Source: Thermoleptolyngbya sichuanensis A183
Lineage (GTDB): Bacteria > Cyanobacteriota > Cyanobacteriia > Elainellales > Elainellaceae
Direction: 5' to 3'
NCBI RefSeq assembly: GCF_013177315.1
Contig: NZ_CP053661.1
Coordinates: 1,178,001-1,242,000 of the forward strand
Length of the DNA: 64,000 nucleotides
Positions within the stretch are counted from its first letter, which is position 1; the number at the start of each line of letters is the position of its first letter. Shown piece after piece: positions 34,730 through 44,700 of this stretch. The position numbers and the translations under genes are program-made. The notes under the pieces are model-generated. The model did not search any database. It was given only the letters and a program-made list of their open reading frames with translations, and was not told where the DNA came from.

Positions 34730-37255
34730 ATGCCACAGTTTTCTGTAGATTCCCAATGCTCCTGGGCTTCGAGGCGGACTCGCTGCCTTAGCCTGTTGCG
34801 AGGGCAACACTATCTCTGGCTACTGTATTGGGTTTATTTTCGCCCAACTCGGTTGAAGGAATATTTCTATCACATTAATCCTGCAATCTATAAGGCTGAA
34901 CCAGGGCTTCAGACCATCTTTCGCACAACTCAGCTTTCGCCGTATCGGAATCTTTACTGCATGATTCCTATCCTGAGTCTATGTTTTGGACTGGGGCTGG
35001 GGCTACCTTTATTGTGGCTCGCGGGCTGGCACTTGCAGCATTCTGTTGGTCTATTTTGGGCCATAGGTGGGGCGATCGCCGGAGCAGCCGTAGGAAGCTT
35101 ATTTTTTATCTTATTTCTAGGCGTGCTTGGAACTGTGGTCAGTATTGCCAGAGGACTGATGGCAAGCACAGTGGTTGGCGTTGCTAGCGGCATTATGAAT
35201 AGTATTTTATTCTGCGTCATCCTTGGCATTTCGCAGAGCTTACCCTGGCTAAATGTAGAAACACAACCTGGGGTTATTGCGTCCTTTGCGTTGTCCTTTG
35301 GGCTGGCTATTGGAATTATGGTCGGTGTGACGATCGGTGGCGTAGCGGGGGGCATTGTGGGGCTGGTGTTAGGAAGCACTGGAAGCCTGATCGTTGGCAT
35401 GGTGTTTAGCGTGCTGATCGTTGCCCTATCGGCAATTGACATTGCCGCTGAGCATACAGGTATCGTATTTGGATTTGTGTTTGGGTTGGTGGCGATCGCG
35501 ACTGGCGGGGCTGCGGTTAGTCTGGTAAAGGGGATTTTTAGCAGCGTTATTATTTCAGCGGCCGTGGGGGTTGCGGTTGGGTTTTCGTCCACTCCGGCTG
35601 TCGGTCTGCTGACGGGGGCGATCGCCATCTCCTGCTCACTACGCTTGCCGTTTTATATTATCGAGTTAGTTTGGGCAGGGTGCTGCCCTCAAAAATGCAA
35701 TCTTGCTGCATGGGATGAGCTGCTAGTTATTTATCTTCCTGGGTCGCGACAGCAACTTTTGCAGCAGATACAGCAAGATTTTGATCATGGTGTGATACAG
35801 CTTTGTTATATAGCCTGCAATCCTTTTCAGCGTTGGGTTGCACAGTCTGCACTAAAACATTATCTTATCCATCACCCTAGCCCACTTCATGAGCTGCATG
35901 GCTTACTGACTCACCCAGCAAGCCATGCATACGTTTTTGCGCCGCTCAGTCATCACGGCTGGCTGCATATTCCAGCAATCAACTATGTTCTTTTAGGGGA
36001 ATTACACGATCGCTGGGTCAACTGCACTACTGATCCCAGCAGCCGCTTGTTTGAGCATCTGATTTATCAGATCAGCCGCTGTTTGCGAAACAATAGCCAG
36101 ACCCCGCTAACCGAATGGGCTAGGATCTTATTCCAGTTGCAGCTTGCAGAAATATCCCAGCAAAAGCTTTCATTGCGGCAGATTGCTGAAATCCAGGCGA
36201 TCGCAGCTCAGCTTGACTCCTATCCCGGCGGTGCAGAAATCTGTCAGATGTTTGATGTTATTCATATTTTTCTCAAGGGCGATCGCCTTGCGCCTCTTGC
36301 AGAGACAGTCTCTCATACAGATCTCCGCTTTCTCCGCAAAAAAGATGCGCTTAATCCACCCGCACTAGAGATTTTGCATCAATTGCAAACGATTGCAATC
36401 GACATCTACACATCTGAGCAAACCAGCCGGGTTAATCAACAGGCGGCCTTGCTGCGAACAACCAACACGCTCAACTTGCTAGAAGAAAAGCTCGACGCAC
36501 ACGTTATTACGCCTGAGCGAATCCTTTTGCGGCAAGTGATTCATCACTGGCAGCATCTTGTTTGCATAGCCAGTGGAGAAATTGGCAATGCCCAGCTTAT
36601 TCAGCCAATCCCTAATCCCTATGTCATCGGCAACCCAGTGACAGGTAGCCTTTTCGTGGGTCGTGAGGACATTATGCGTCGGCTCGAAGAACTCTGGTTG
36701 CCTAGTCAACAGGTGCCGTCTGTGGTGTTGTATGGGCAGCGGCGCATGGGAAAATCGTCAATTTTGCACAACCTTGAAGCTATTTTGGGCGATCGCGCTG
36801 TCATCGTCGACTTCAATTTGCAGGTCATGGGCATCGTCAATAATACTCACGAATTGCTCTATGCGCTTGCCATAGAAATGTACGATAGGCTGCCTCCACC
36901 CTTAACTGTTACATTCCAGGAACCCCAGCTTTCTCAGTTCATGCAGAATAATCCTTATCAATCTTTTCTACGGTTTCTTAAGCATCTTGATTCTGTTCGA
37001 GCTGGCAGGCGATTTATTATCACGGTTGATGAGTTTGAGTTGTTAGAACAGCTTATTGAAGCCAATGTGGTAGAACAACGATTAATCACCTTTTGGCGAG
37101 GGCTAATTCAAACCTATCCGTGGTTTATTATGGCCTTTGCTGGACTGCATACCCTTGATGAAATGCGGCAAGACTACTGGTGTCCGCTTTTTAGTAGTGT
37201 AACTGCTATTCCAGTAGGGCCTCTCTCGTTTTCAGCAGTGCAGCAATTAATATAA
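34730..37255 (+). CDS. Polytopic membrane AAA ATPase, truncated by frameshift
   Basis: An 841-residue protein. A short N-terminal region with LLYWVYFRPTRLKEY is followed by about eight or nine Gly-rich membrane segments (residues about 78-318, with VGVTIGGVAGGIVGLVLG-like stretches), a soluble helical region (about 330-640), and an AAA ATPase with VGREDIM, Walker A GQRRMGKSS at about 668-676 and Walker B IITVDEFE near 763. The frame ends at TAA in an AATATAATAAT stretch; the natural C-terminus continues in another frame at 37258. It resembles STAND-type signalling ATPases but with an unusual channel-like membrane part. Confidence 0.75.
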   Translation: MPQFSVDSQCSWASRRTRCLSLLRGQHYLWLLYWVYFRPTRLKEYFYHINPAIYKAEPGLQTIFRTTQLSPYRNLYCMIPILSLCFGLGLGLPLLWLAGWHLQHSVGLFWAIGGAIAGAAVGSLFFILFLGVLGTVVSIARGLMASTVVGVASGIMNSILFCVILGISQSLPWLNVETQPGVIASFALSFGLAIGIMVGVTIGGVAGGIVGLVLGSTGSLIVGMVFSVLIVALSAIDIAAEHTGIVFGFVFGLVAIATGGAAVSLVKGIFSSVIISAAVGVAVGFSSTPAVGLLTGAIAISCSLRLPFYIIELVWAGCCPQKCNLAAWDELLVIYLPGSRQQLLQQIQQDFDHGVIQLCYIACNPFQRWVAQSALKHYLIHHPSPLHELHGLLTHPASHAYVFAPLSHHGWLHIPAINYVLLGELHDRWVNCTTDPSSRLFEHLIYQISRCLRNNSQTPLTEWARILFQLQLAEISQQKLSLRQIAEIQAIAAQLDSYPGGAEICQMFDVIHIFLKGDRLAPLAETVSHTDLRFLRKKDALNPPALEILHQLQTIAIDIYTSEQTSRVNQQAALLRTTNTLNLLEEKLDAHVITPERILLRQVIHHWQHLVCIASGEIGNAQLIQPIPNPYVIGNPVTGSLFVGREDIMRRLEELWLPSQQVPSVVLYGQRRMGKSSILHNLEAILGDRAVIVDFNLQVMGIVNNTHELLYALAIEMYDRLPPPLTVTFQEPQLSQFMQNNPYQSFLRFLKHLDSVRAGRRFIITVDEFELLEQLIEANVVEQRLITFWRGLIQTYPWFIMAFAGLHTLDEMRQDYWCPLFSSVTAIPVGPLSFSAVQQLI

Positions 37256-37257
37256 TA

Positions 37258-37767
37258 ATGCAACCCTCTCCTGATTTCGAATTGGAATATGAACTAGCAG
37301 TTATTCAGAAAATTTTTACCCTTACGAATGGACAGCCTTACCTTGTGCAACTTCTAGGACATACGTTAGTTACTTGCTTCAATCGGGTGGTATTTGAGCA
37401 AGGTGCTATACGAAATAAAAAAATAACACTTCAGGATCTAGAAATGGTGATCAATTCCTCAAGTTTCTATCGAGATGGAGATGCTTATTTTATGGGAATT
37501 TGGCGACAGGTAGGAAGTAGCCAGCCTGATCATCAATCTAAAGTACTGCTTTGCTTGTGCGATCGCCCACTCTCTATCTCAGAGATTTCAGACAAAACCG
37601 GGCTGAGTGTTTCGAGCCTCCAGCCGATTCTTTCAGCATTACAAAAATGTGGCATCATTACAGATACGGATGGGTATTATACCTATGCTGTTGAGCTGAT
37701 GCGTGGCTGGCTAAAGCGCCTATATCCACAGCTATTGACTTCTGGACACCGAGAAAGCGACTGGTAG
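37258..37767 (+). pseudogene. C-terminal remainder of the membrane AAA ATPase, out of frame
   Basis: A 169-residue frame that starts two bases off the previous one. Its opening (PSPDFELEYELAVIQKIF, LTNGQPYLVQLLGHTLV) is what normally follows the AAA core in this family as the helical lid, and its end (CLCDRPLSISEISDKTGLS, shortened) is a winged helix. Either the gene is broken, or translation shifts frame in the TA-rich stretch at 37247-37260, or the sequence has an indel error. Confidence 0.75.
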
Positions 37768-38057
37768 TGCCTGGTTGGCAATCAGTAACGCTCACTCAGC
37801 CCTATGCAGCAAAGTAAGTTGCACAAAAGCGCAAGTTCTAAATCCTAAAAATGCAGATTCAAAGACCAGTTTTACCTCTTGAGTCGGCGTAAAAGCGTAG
37901 TGACTTTTCGGTTCCATCTCGGTAGGCTAGTAAGCATCGAAGCAAGGTCGCAACACGAGCCACAAAATAAAGCGTCATGGCGATCGCGCTTAATTGCTAA
38001 ATCTGTTCCGGTCTGATTGTGCGCCCCCCTGATCAATCCAGAAGAGGACATTCACCC
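37768..38057. other. Spacer after the ATPase cassette
   Basis: No gene recognised. It marks the right border of the accessory island; the HIP1-type GCGATCGC words resume from here at normal density. Confidence 0.4.
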
Positions 38058-38522
38058 ATGACTGCCATACTCGCCCTCACATCTGTTCCTAAATCGGTTC
38101 AGAATGCTATTCGTAATGTCGCCTTTCCGCTGTCCCCGGTTCCCGAATTTGAGCGTTCCGTGTTTGATTGGACCGTCATCACGTTGACAGTCGGTACGAT
38201 GATCTTTGGAATCTTTGGCGTGTTGGGCGGGTCGTTTGCCCAGCGGGCCAGCGCCGCAGAAGTTCCCCCCACCACCGAAACCCAGGTGCAGCCGAACCCT
38301 GGCAGCGCGGCGGATTTGGGCGGTGTGGTGGTGCCGTTCTGCTACTTTCCTGAAGACCCGACGATCTGCTTTACCAGCGTGGGATACGGGGGCGACGAAC
38401 CCGTGCAGCCGGGCCCTGCTGTGCGGCTGATCAAGCCGCCGCTGATTCATGTCCGCCCCACGCTTTCGCCAATGGAGCCGGAGCCGCCCGTTTTGCCGAT
38501 TGTGATTGCGCCGCTCTCTTGA
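38058..38522 (+). CDS. Hypothetical single-pass membrane protein
   Basis: A 154-residue protein with the ATG at 38058. One membrane segment (about 38-58, TVITLTVGTMIFGIFGVLGG) is followed by AQRASAAE, so it could also be a long signal sequence. The outer part is Pro-rich with two cysteines (PFCYFPEDPTICFTS) and ends in Pro-rich PPLIHVRP/PEPPVLPIV. No family recognised. It converges on the large exoprotein gene, 20 bp apart. Confidence 0.65.
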   Translation: MTAILALTSVPKSVQNAIRNVAFPLSPVPEFERSVFDWTVITLTVGTMIFGIFGVLGGSFAQRASAAEVPPTTETQVQPNPGSAADLGGVVVPFCYFPEDPTICFTSVGYGGDEPVQPGPAVRLIKPPLIHVRPTLSPMEPEPPVLPIVIAPLS

Positions 38523-38542
38523 GACGGGGTCTGCGGCTCACG

Positions 38543-41500
38543 TTAGAGGGTTGTCTCAGAGTCACATTCTCGGCTCAGCACCAGCCGCCCGTCGGTTAAT
38601 TCATACACGCCCTGCGGTTCGATAGTGGGGTCGCCGGGCTGCCAGGAACGGCTCTGGGGCAATGGCTCTGGGGTCGTTTCGGGTAGCGGCTGCACGTCTC
38701 CGGTTGGGAAGGGCGACAGCGACGCATCCCCCGGTGCGTAGGGCAAGCCGCCAGACCCCGTAATGACGAAGCGACCCGATTGGCGATCGCGCACCACGCA
38801 GCTACTGGCCAGCAGTCGCCCCTCGTCTATCGAGGCATCTGCTAGCGGCGTGAGGCTATTTTGGACGCTGCTGGTATCGGGAGTGATGATTTGCCCGGGG
38901 GCGGTTTGTCCTGAGGCGTTTAGGTCTACCTGGTCGTTGCCGTCAAAGTCATCTGCGCTACCGGGGGGATTCGTCTCGCTGAAAAAGGGCGGGAGCGTGA
39001 TGTTGCCGCCACGCCCCTCGGCTGCTCGACTAATAATGTCGCTGTCGTCGAAGGCGACCACGCCCGCGCCGCCGATGGTGATGTTGCCGCCGTCGCCCCG
39101 GCTATTGGTGGTAATGTCGCTGTCGCCCTCCAGCACCATGAGGCTGCGGGTTGACCGACTGCCTGTGTTGATTTCGATATTGCCGCCGGAGGAGCGGGGG
39201 GCGCGGGTGGTGATGTCGCCGTCGGACATTTCCAGGCGATCGCCCGTGTTGATGCGAATGTTGCCTGCTGTGCCGCGCCCGCTGCTGGCGGCAGTGATGG
39301 TGGCGCGTTCGTTGAGGAACAGGCTGCCCGTGTTCAGCGTGATGTTCCCGCCTGCGTCTCGGCGGCTGGCGGCGGTGATGTTGCTGTTGGTCAGAAAGGT
39401 GCGATCGCCCACGGTCAGCGTGATGTTCCCCGCCGTGCGCCCTCCCGTATTTTCTGCGGTAATGGCGGCGTTGTCGGTTAGGTTCAGGCTGCTAGTACTC
39501 AGCGTGATGCTGCCGCCTGCGGCAAACCGTCCTGCGGCAGTGATATTGCCATTGTTCAACCGCGTGCCGCCGCGAATTGCGATGTTGATATCGCCTGCAT
39601 CTCCCTGCCCTGCGGTTTGGGCAGAAATGGTGGCGCTGTCCAACACCTGCAAGCTGTTGCCGCGCAGGGTGATGTTGCCGCCGCGTCCTCTGGAGTTGAG
39701 CCGGGTGTCGGCAAATAGCCCGCTCTGCCCATCGGCTACGTTGGCGACCGCAGTGCCAAATTTTTCGCGGCGATCGCCCACCGTTGAATCGCTGCCCGAA
39801 AACAGAATGTCGCCGCCCTCCAGGGTAACGCTGCCCGCCTGCCCTCGCCGCAACGCGCTGGCAATCACCTGGCCGCCGCCCGTCGCCTCAAACTCGTTGA
39901 CCGATAGGCGAATGCTGCCACCGCGACGGTTGTTTTCGCTGAGCGCATAGATCACGGCCCCATTTAGAATTCGCAGACGGTTAGCTCGAATGAAAATTTC
40001 GCCGCCGCGCCCCTGTGCGCCCTGCTGAGCATTTGTGAACAATCCGCTGGAGCGACCCGTTTGGTTGGTCAATCCTGCCAGCCGGACATTGCCTGTTGCG
40101 ATCACCCGAATGTCGCCTGCATTGCCCCCTCCGCGGGTATTGGCCACCAGTTGGGCCCCACGGGTGATGGCCAGCGATCCGGTTCTGATGTTGACCCTGC
40201 CGCCTTGCCCGATTCCACCAGTTTCTACATTGCTGAAGATACCTGTGCCTGTGCCTGAGAGAAAGATGCGATCGCCCACTCGAAGAATCACAGCTCCCGC
40301 ATTGCCCCGTGCGCGAGTGCTGGCGACGAATTGCGCCCCATCAGCCAGTTCCAACCGATTGGCGGTAATGCTGATGTCGCCGCCGTTTCCGACTGCATTC
40401 CCTTCAACGTTGCTAAAGGCAACGCTGACCTGTCCATTGGGGCCGGTTCCAGCAAAGCGCACCTGACCCGTAGCGTTGATCGTGATGTCTCCGGAGTTGC
40501 CCTTGCCCAGCGTGCCCGAAAATAGCCGTGCCCCGTCCAGCACAAACAGGTTGCGGGCTTGAATGTAAATGCTGCCACCATTTCCGGTCGCACCGTTGTC
40601 AACGCGGCTAAAGATGGCGCTGGTCAACTGCTGGTCTGCGCTGAGTCCCTGAAACAGCACATCCCCACTTGCGCGAATCAAAACATCTCCCGCATCGCCC
40701 TGACCGTTGGTATTGGACAAAAGCTGTGCGCCGTTTAGCACCGACAGTGACCCTGTTTCAATGTCAATGGTGCCGCCGCGAAGCTGGATGCGGTCGTCTA
40801 GCGCCAGGGTTTCTGCATTGATACGGGTGAAAATGGACGTGTCCTTACCATCGAGTAAGATGCGATCGCCCACTCGAATCACCACGTCTCCCGCATTTCC
40901 TTCAGCGCTCGTGCTGGCGACCAGTTGCGCCCCATCAGCCATCTCTAGCACGTTGGCGGTCAGGCTGATGTTGCCTCCATCGCCTACTGCGTTTCCCTCT
41001 GTATTGGCGAATACTACGCTGGTTTGTCCAGTGGGACTGGTTCCGGCAAATCGCACTCGCCCGGTGGCATTGATGATGATATCGCCCGAATTGCCCTGGC
41101 CTAACGTACCCGAAAACAGCCGCGCTCCGTCCAGCACGAATAAGTTACGGCTGCGGATATCGATATTGCCGCCCTGACCCCTGCCGCCTGCGCCGATTCG
41201 GCTAAAGATCGCGCTGTGGAATTGGTTGTTGGCGCTACGCCCTCGAAAGGTGACATCGCCCGCCGCCCGAATCGTAACGCTGCCTGCGTCGCCCTGCCCT
41301 TCTGTACTGGCGACGAGTTGCGCGCCATCTAGGAATTCTACTGCTTCAGCCGTAATGCTAATATTGCCGCCCCGCCCAAAGCTGTCAGTTTCAACATTGG
41401 TAAAGGCAACGCTGTTTTGTCCGTTGGCGCTATTTCCGGCAAATCGCACTCGCCCGGTGGCATTGATGATAATGTCGCCCGAATCGCCCCTTCCGAGCGT

Positions 41501-43480
41501 GCCTGCAAACAGCCGCGCCCCGTCCAGCACAAACAGGTTGCGGGCTTGGATGTCGATATTGCCGCCATTACCCTGTCCATCTTCTCCCACGCGGCTAGAG
41601 GCGGCGGTTGGCAATACACCATTTGGGCTACGTCCGCGAAAGGTGACATCGCCCGCCGCCCGAATCGTGATGCTGCCTGCATCGCCCTGCCCATCTGTGC
41701 TGGCGATCAGTTGCGCTCCATCGGCGAGGTTCACGGTTTCGGCGGTAATGCTGATGTTGCCGCCCCGGCCGATGCCGCCCTCTTCAACATTGGTAAACGC
41801 CACGGTGGTCTGTCCGCCAGCCCCAGTTCCAGCGAAGCGCACCTGATTTGTGGCGTTGATCAGGATATTGCCCGAATCGCCCGTCCCCAGTGTGCCCGCA
41901 AAAAGCCGCGCCCCGTCCAGCACAAACAGGTTGCGGGCTTGGATGTCGATATTGCCGCCGCGTCCTCTGGCTCCTTCATCAACGCGCACAAAGGCGGCGG
42001 ATGGCAGCGAGGTATCAGTAGGGCTGCGGCCTTGAAACGTCACGTCTTCGCGGGCGCGGATCAGAATGCTGCCTGCGCTGCCCTGCCCTTCGGTGTTGGC
42101 GAGCAGTTGCGCTCCGTTGATCAGCACCAAAGACCCCGTGGTGATTTGAATATTGCCGCCCTGAAGCTGAATGCTGTCGTCTAGGGCTAGGGTTTCTTCT
42201 CCCACGCGGCTAAAGATATCGCCGCCATCGAGTAAGATGCGATCGCCCACCGTCAGAATCACGCTCCCCGCATTGCCCTGCCCCAGGGTACTGGTGCTGA
42301 TCTGGGCCGTGTCTAGCAGTTCCAGTTGATTGGCCACAATTTCCACATTGCCCGCGTTGCCAATCGCGTTTTCATTCACGCGGTTTCTCACAAGGCTGTC
42401 TTCTGCGATTCGCACTGTGCCCGTTGCATTCAGCCGGAGGTCGCCCGCTTGGCTGCCCTCTGCGCCGAAGGTAGATGCGATGCCCGCCTGCAACTCGCTA
42501 TCGCCCAGCAGCGAGATGTTTCGGGCGGTGACGTTGATATCGCCCTTGTCCCCCAGCAGCACGTCCACAATTGCGCCGTTAGTAAAGGTCACGTCACCCC
42601 GCGCCAGCCCGTCGGGAATCACCAGGCTCCCGTTAGGGTTTAGTTGCGCCGTGCCGCCCGCCGCCACTGCGCCAATGTCGATGCGGCCGCCAAAGGCGCT
42701 CAACCGTCCCCCTTCGACCTGCACGTCGCCCCCCAGCAGCGTCAGGCTTTGCCCATTGGGAACCCGCAGCCCCACCAAAAACGGGTTGCCTGGAGCAACA
42801 GGCGTGACGGAGCGGTTGACGATAGTTCCTGCGGCCACCTGATTGAAAAATAGCGCCGAAGGATCGATGGTCAGCAACGCCGACGGAACTTCGGGGGCAG
42901 TGGCGCTGAAGCGTCCCAAATTGCCAAACTGGAAGCCACTGGCGGTGGTGGCCAGGAAAGACCCCTGGAGGTCGAGGCTGGCGGCGGGGCCAAACAGGAT
43001 GCCGTTGGGATTGAGGAAATACAGGTCGGCGCTGCCCAACACGCCCAGCCGTCCCAAAATGTTGGAGGGGTTGCCCCCGGTGACGCGGCTAAAGATGGCT
43101 TCCACCCCGGCGGGATTGGCGAAATACGCGCCGCGCCCCGCGTCGATGTTGAACTGTTCAAAGCTGTGAAACAGGTTTGCGCCGCGCCGGGCCCCGCCAT
43201 CGATGCGATCGCTCAAAATGCCCTGAATCAGCACGTCCCGCGTCACTACGGAGCTTTCTGCCCCCAGCGTGCCATCTTCAAGAATTGCCTGCGCTTGGGC
43301 AGCAGACGGCATGGTCAGCAGGCCCAGGGCCGCCGCGAGGGCAAAGGCTGTGACAGTTCCCTGGGGTGGACTAGACCAAGTAGGGCGTTGGGACTGGGGG
43401 CGGGATGGGGGACGCATAGACGCTTTTCGGAGAGCAAAAGTTGCCTGTAGTCTACCATCCTGCTTTTGGGTGAAACGCAT
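38543..43480 (-). CDS. Two-partner-secretion exoprotein (filamentous haemagglutinin-like)
   Basis: A 1645-residue secreted beta-helix protein. The signal region includes the hydrophobic VTAFALAAALGLLTMPSAAQA, shortened, at about 43-63. The TPS domain follows (about 64-260) with FHSFEQFNI, GGNPSNILGRL and FLNPNGILFGP, the usual haemagg_act marks. The rest is repeats; a module with RNLFVLDGARLFxGTLG occurs four times between about 510 and 990. A C-terminal region with CVVRDRQSGRF ends the protein. The start could also be at 43417. No TpsB transporter is in the window. Confidence 0.88.
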   Translation of the reverse strand: MRFTQKQDGRLQATFALRKASMRPPSRPQSQRPTWSSPPQGTVTAFALAAALGLLTMPSAAQAQAILEDGTLGAESSVVTRDVLIQGILSDRIDGGARRGANLFHSFEQFNIDAGRGAYFANPAGVEAIFSRVTGGNPSNILGRLGVLGSADLYFLNPNGILFGPAASLDLQGSFLATTASGFQFGNLGRFSATAPEVPSALLTIDPSALFFNQVAAGTIVNRSVTPVAPGNPFLVGLRVPNGQSLTLLGGDVQVEGGRLSAFGGRIDIGAVAAGGTAQLNPNGSLVIPDGLARGDVTFTNGAIVDVLLGDKGDINVTARNISLLGDSELQAGIASTFGAEGSQAGDLRLNATGTVRIAEDSLVRNRVNENAIGNAGNVEIVANQLELLDTAQISTSTLGQGNAGSVILTVGDRILLDGGDIFSRVGEETLALDDSIQLQGGNIQITTGSLVLINGAQLLANTEGQGSAGSILIRAREDVTFQGRSPTDTSLPSAAFVRVDEGARGRGGNIDIQARNLFVLDGARLFAGTLGTGDSGNILINATNQVRFAGTGAGGQTTVAFTNVEEGGIGRGGNISITAETVNLADGAQLIASTDGQGDAGSITIRAAGDVTFRGRSPNGVLPTAASSRVGEDGQGNGGNIDIQARNLFVLDGARLFAGTLGRGDSGDIIINATGRVRFAGNSANGQNSVAFTNVETDSFGRGGNISITAEAVEFLDGAQLVASTEGQGDAGSVTIRAAGDVTFRGRSANNQFHSAIFSRIGAGGRGQGGNIDIRSRNLFVLDGARLFSGTLGQGNSGDIIINATGRVRFAGTSPTGQTSVVFANTEGNAVGDGGNISLTANVLEMADGAQLVASTSAEGNAGDVVIRVGDRILLDGKDTSIFTRINAETLALDDRIQLRGGTIDIETGSLSVLNGAQLLSNTNGQGDAGDVLIRASGDVLFQGLSADQQLTSAIFSRVDNGATGNGGSIYIQARNLFVLDGARLFSGTLGKGNSGDITINATGQVRFAGTGPNGQVSVAFSNVEGNAVGNGGDISITANRLELADGAQFVASTRARGNAGAVILRVGDRIFLSGTGTGIFSNVETGGIGQGGRVNIRTGSLAITRGAQLVANTRGGGNAGDIRVIATGNVRLAGLTNQTGRSSGLFTNAQQGAQGRGGEIFIRANRLRILNGAVIYALSENNRRGGSIRLSVNEFEATGGGQVIASALRRGQAGSVTLEGGDILFSGSDSTVGDRREKFGTAVANVADGQSGLFADTRLNSRGRGGNITLRGNSLQVLDSATISAQTAGQGDAGDINIAIRGGTRLNNGNITAAGRFAAGGSITLSTSSLNLTDNAAITAENTGGRTAGNITLTVGDRTFLTNSNITAASRRDAGGNITLNTGSLFLNERATITAASSGRGTAGNIRINTGDRLEMSDGDITTRAPRSSGGNIEINTGSRSTRSLMVLEGDSDITTNSRGDGGNITIGGAGVVAFDDSDIISRAAEGRGGNITLPPFFSETNPPGSADDFDGNDQVDLNASGQTAPGQIITPDTSSVQNSLTPLADASIDEGRLLASSCVVRDRQSGRFVITGSGGLPYAPGDASLSPFPTGDVQPLPETTPEPLPQSRSWQPGDPTIEPQGVYELTDGRLVLSRECDSETTL

Positions 43481-43722
43481 CTAAAAAGTTCATTAAATTC
43501 AGCAGTTTTAGCGGTTCTCCCCTGGGGCCATTGCAGAAAAGTGCAAGCAAGTTTTCAGGTTTCAGCAAATCCTTTGAGCAAAAACTTCAGCCCTAGGGCT
43601 GGGTCGCTCCGATATAGTTCGGGTGTGATGCAGTTCCAGTTTGGGAAGTGTCCCACCCCAGCCCAACTTGAGCGGTTCAGTTCTTAAGCCACTATTTCGC
43701 GTTTGCGATTCCGGGTTCCTTT

Positions 43723-44526
43723 GTGATTTCTGTGCTGTTGATCGGTTTCCTGGTTTGGCTGGCAGTGTTTCATTGGCAAACGCAGCGAGCCTTGCGGTGG
43801 TGGTTTGAGCAGCAGCACCACTGGCTTTGTCGCGAGGCGGAGCAGGTTCGCAACGGCCCTTTGCAGAATACCTTCGTTATGCGGCGACAGTTGGAAATGA
43901 ACTTGGAAATGAACTCGGAAAGGAACTCGGAGGCTCTGAGCAACCCCCTGACCGAGCAGCCCGCCTGGATGGCCCAAGTGACGCAGTTAAATGGGCAATT
44001 GGTAGGGCAACTGGTGCGGTTGAGCGATGAACTCTCGCCGCCGTATCTGGAAACCAGCCTGCCGCTGGCGCTTCAGGCGTGGGCGCAGGAGGAGGGGCTG
44101 TCGGGGCTGCTGCTGTGTTTACCGTCGAGGTGGCCAGTGGAGCCGACGCTGCGGGTGTCGCTGCTGCTGTCGATGTTGACGCATCTGCTGCGGGGAGCGA
44201 TGTCTGGGAGAGACGGGCCAGCGGCGATCGCCCTAGAACTGGTGGAGCGATCGCCCCTCGGCATCGGTCACATTGGCGTACTGACCATTCGGCTGGAGTA
44301 TCCGGCGGTGGCGGCGGCAAGGGCAGCCGGGCGATCGCCCCAGTGGGCGCTGCTCAGTCGTGCCTTTGCGGTGCTGGCTCCAGGCCGCTGCACCCGACGG
44401 CGACAGGCGCAGTGCATAGTTTGGCAGTTTCGCTGGCGGCTCTCGCCAGACCTATCGCCCTCCGATGTTGAACCCAGGTTGAACTCAGATCGAACCCAGA
44501 TTGAACCCAGATTGAACCCAGATTGA
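43723..44526 (+). CDS. Histidine-kinase-like protein lacking the phospho-His
   Basis: A 267-residue protein with GTG start. An N-terminal membrane segment (1-17) is followed by a helical dimerisation-like region in which EQVRNGPLQNTFV (about 40-52) aligns with NAIHSGPLQTLSR of the CHASE2 kinase two genes on; the His is replaced by Arg. The rest looks like a degenerate HATPase fold (LSDELSPPYLETSLPLALQ) without clear N or G boxes. It lies just upstream of the response regulator gene in the same direction. The last 15 residues are encoded by a 12-bp repeat array. Confidence 0.65.
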   Translation: MISVLLIGFLVWLAVFHWQTQRALRWWFEQQHHWLCREAEQVRNGPLQNTFVMRRQLEMNLEMNSERNSEALSNPLTEQPAWMAQVTQLNGQLVGQLVRLSDELSPPYLETSLPLALQAWAQEEGLSGLLLCLPSRWPVEPTLRVSLLLSMLTHLLRGAMSGRDGPAAIALELVERSPLGIGHIGVLTIRLEYPAVAAARAAGRSPQWALLSRAFAVLAPGRCTRRRQAQCIVWQFRWRLSPDLSPSDVEPRLNSDRTQIEPRLNPD

Positions 44527-44612
44527 ACCCAGATTGAACCCAGATTGAACCCAGATTGAACCCAGATTGATTCACGATTGAACTCAGATTAAACCCAGGT
44601 TGATTCACGATT
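44470..44612. repeat. 12-bp tandem repeat array
   Basis: About 8 near-perfect units of AACCCAGATTGA with diverged flanking units. It contains the 3' end and stop codon (44524-44526) of the kinase-like gene and extends into the spacer before the response regulator. Confidence 0.9.
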
Positions 44613-44700
44613 GGATCGATTGTCTCATCCCTGCGGATCGCGCAATGCTGTCTTGGATCAGCCCCCATCCACGTTATGACAAGAGTAAGGACGGCGCATT

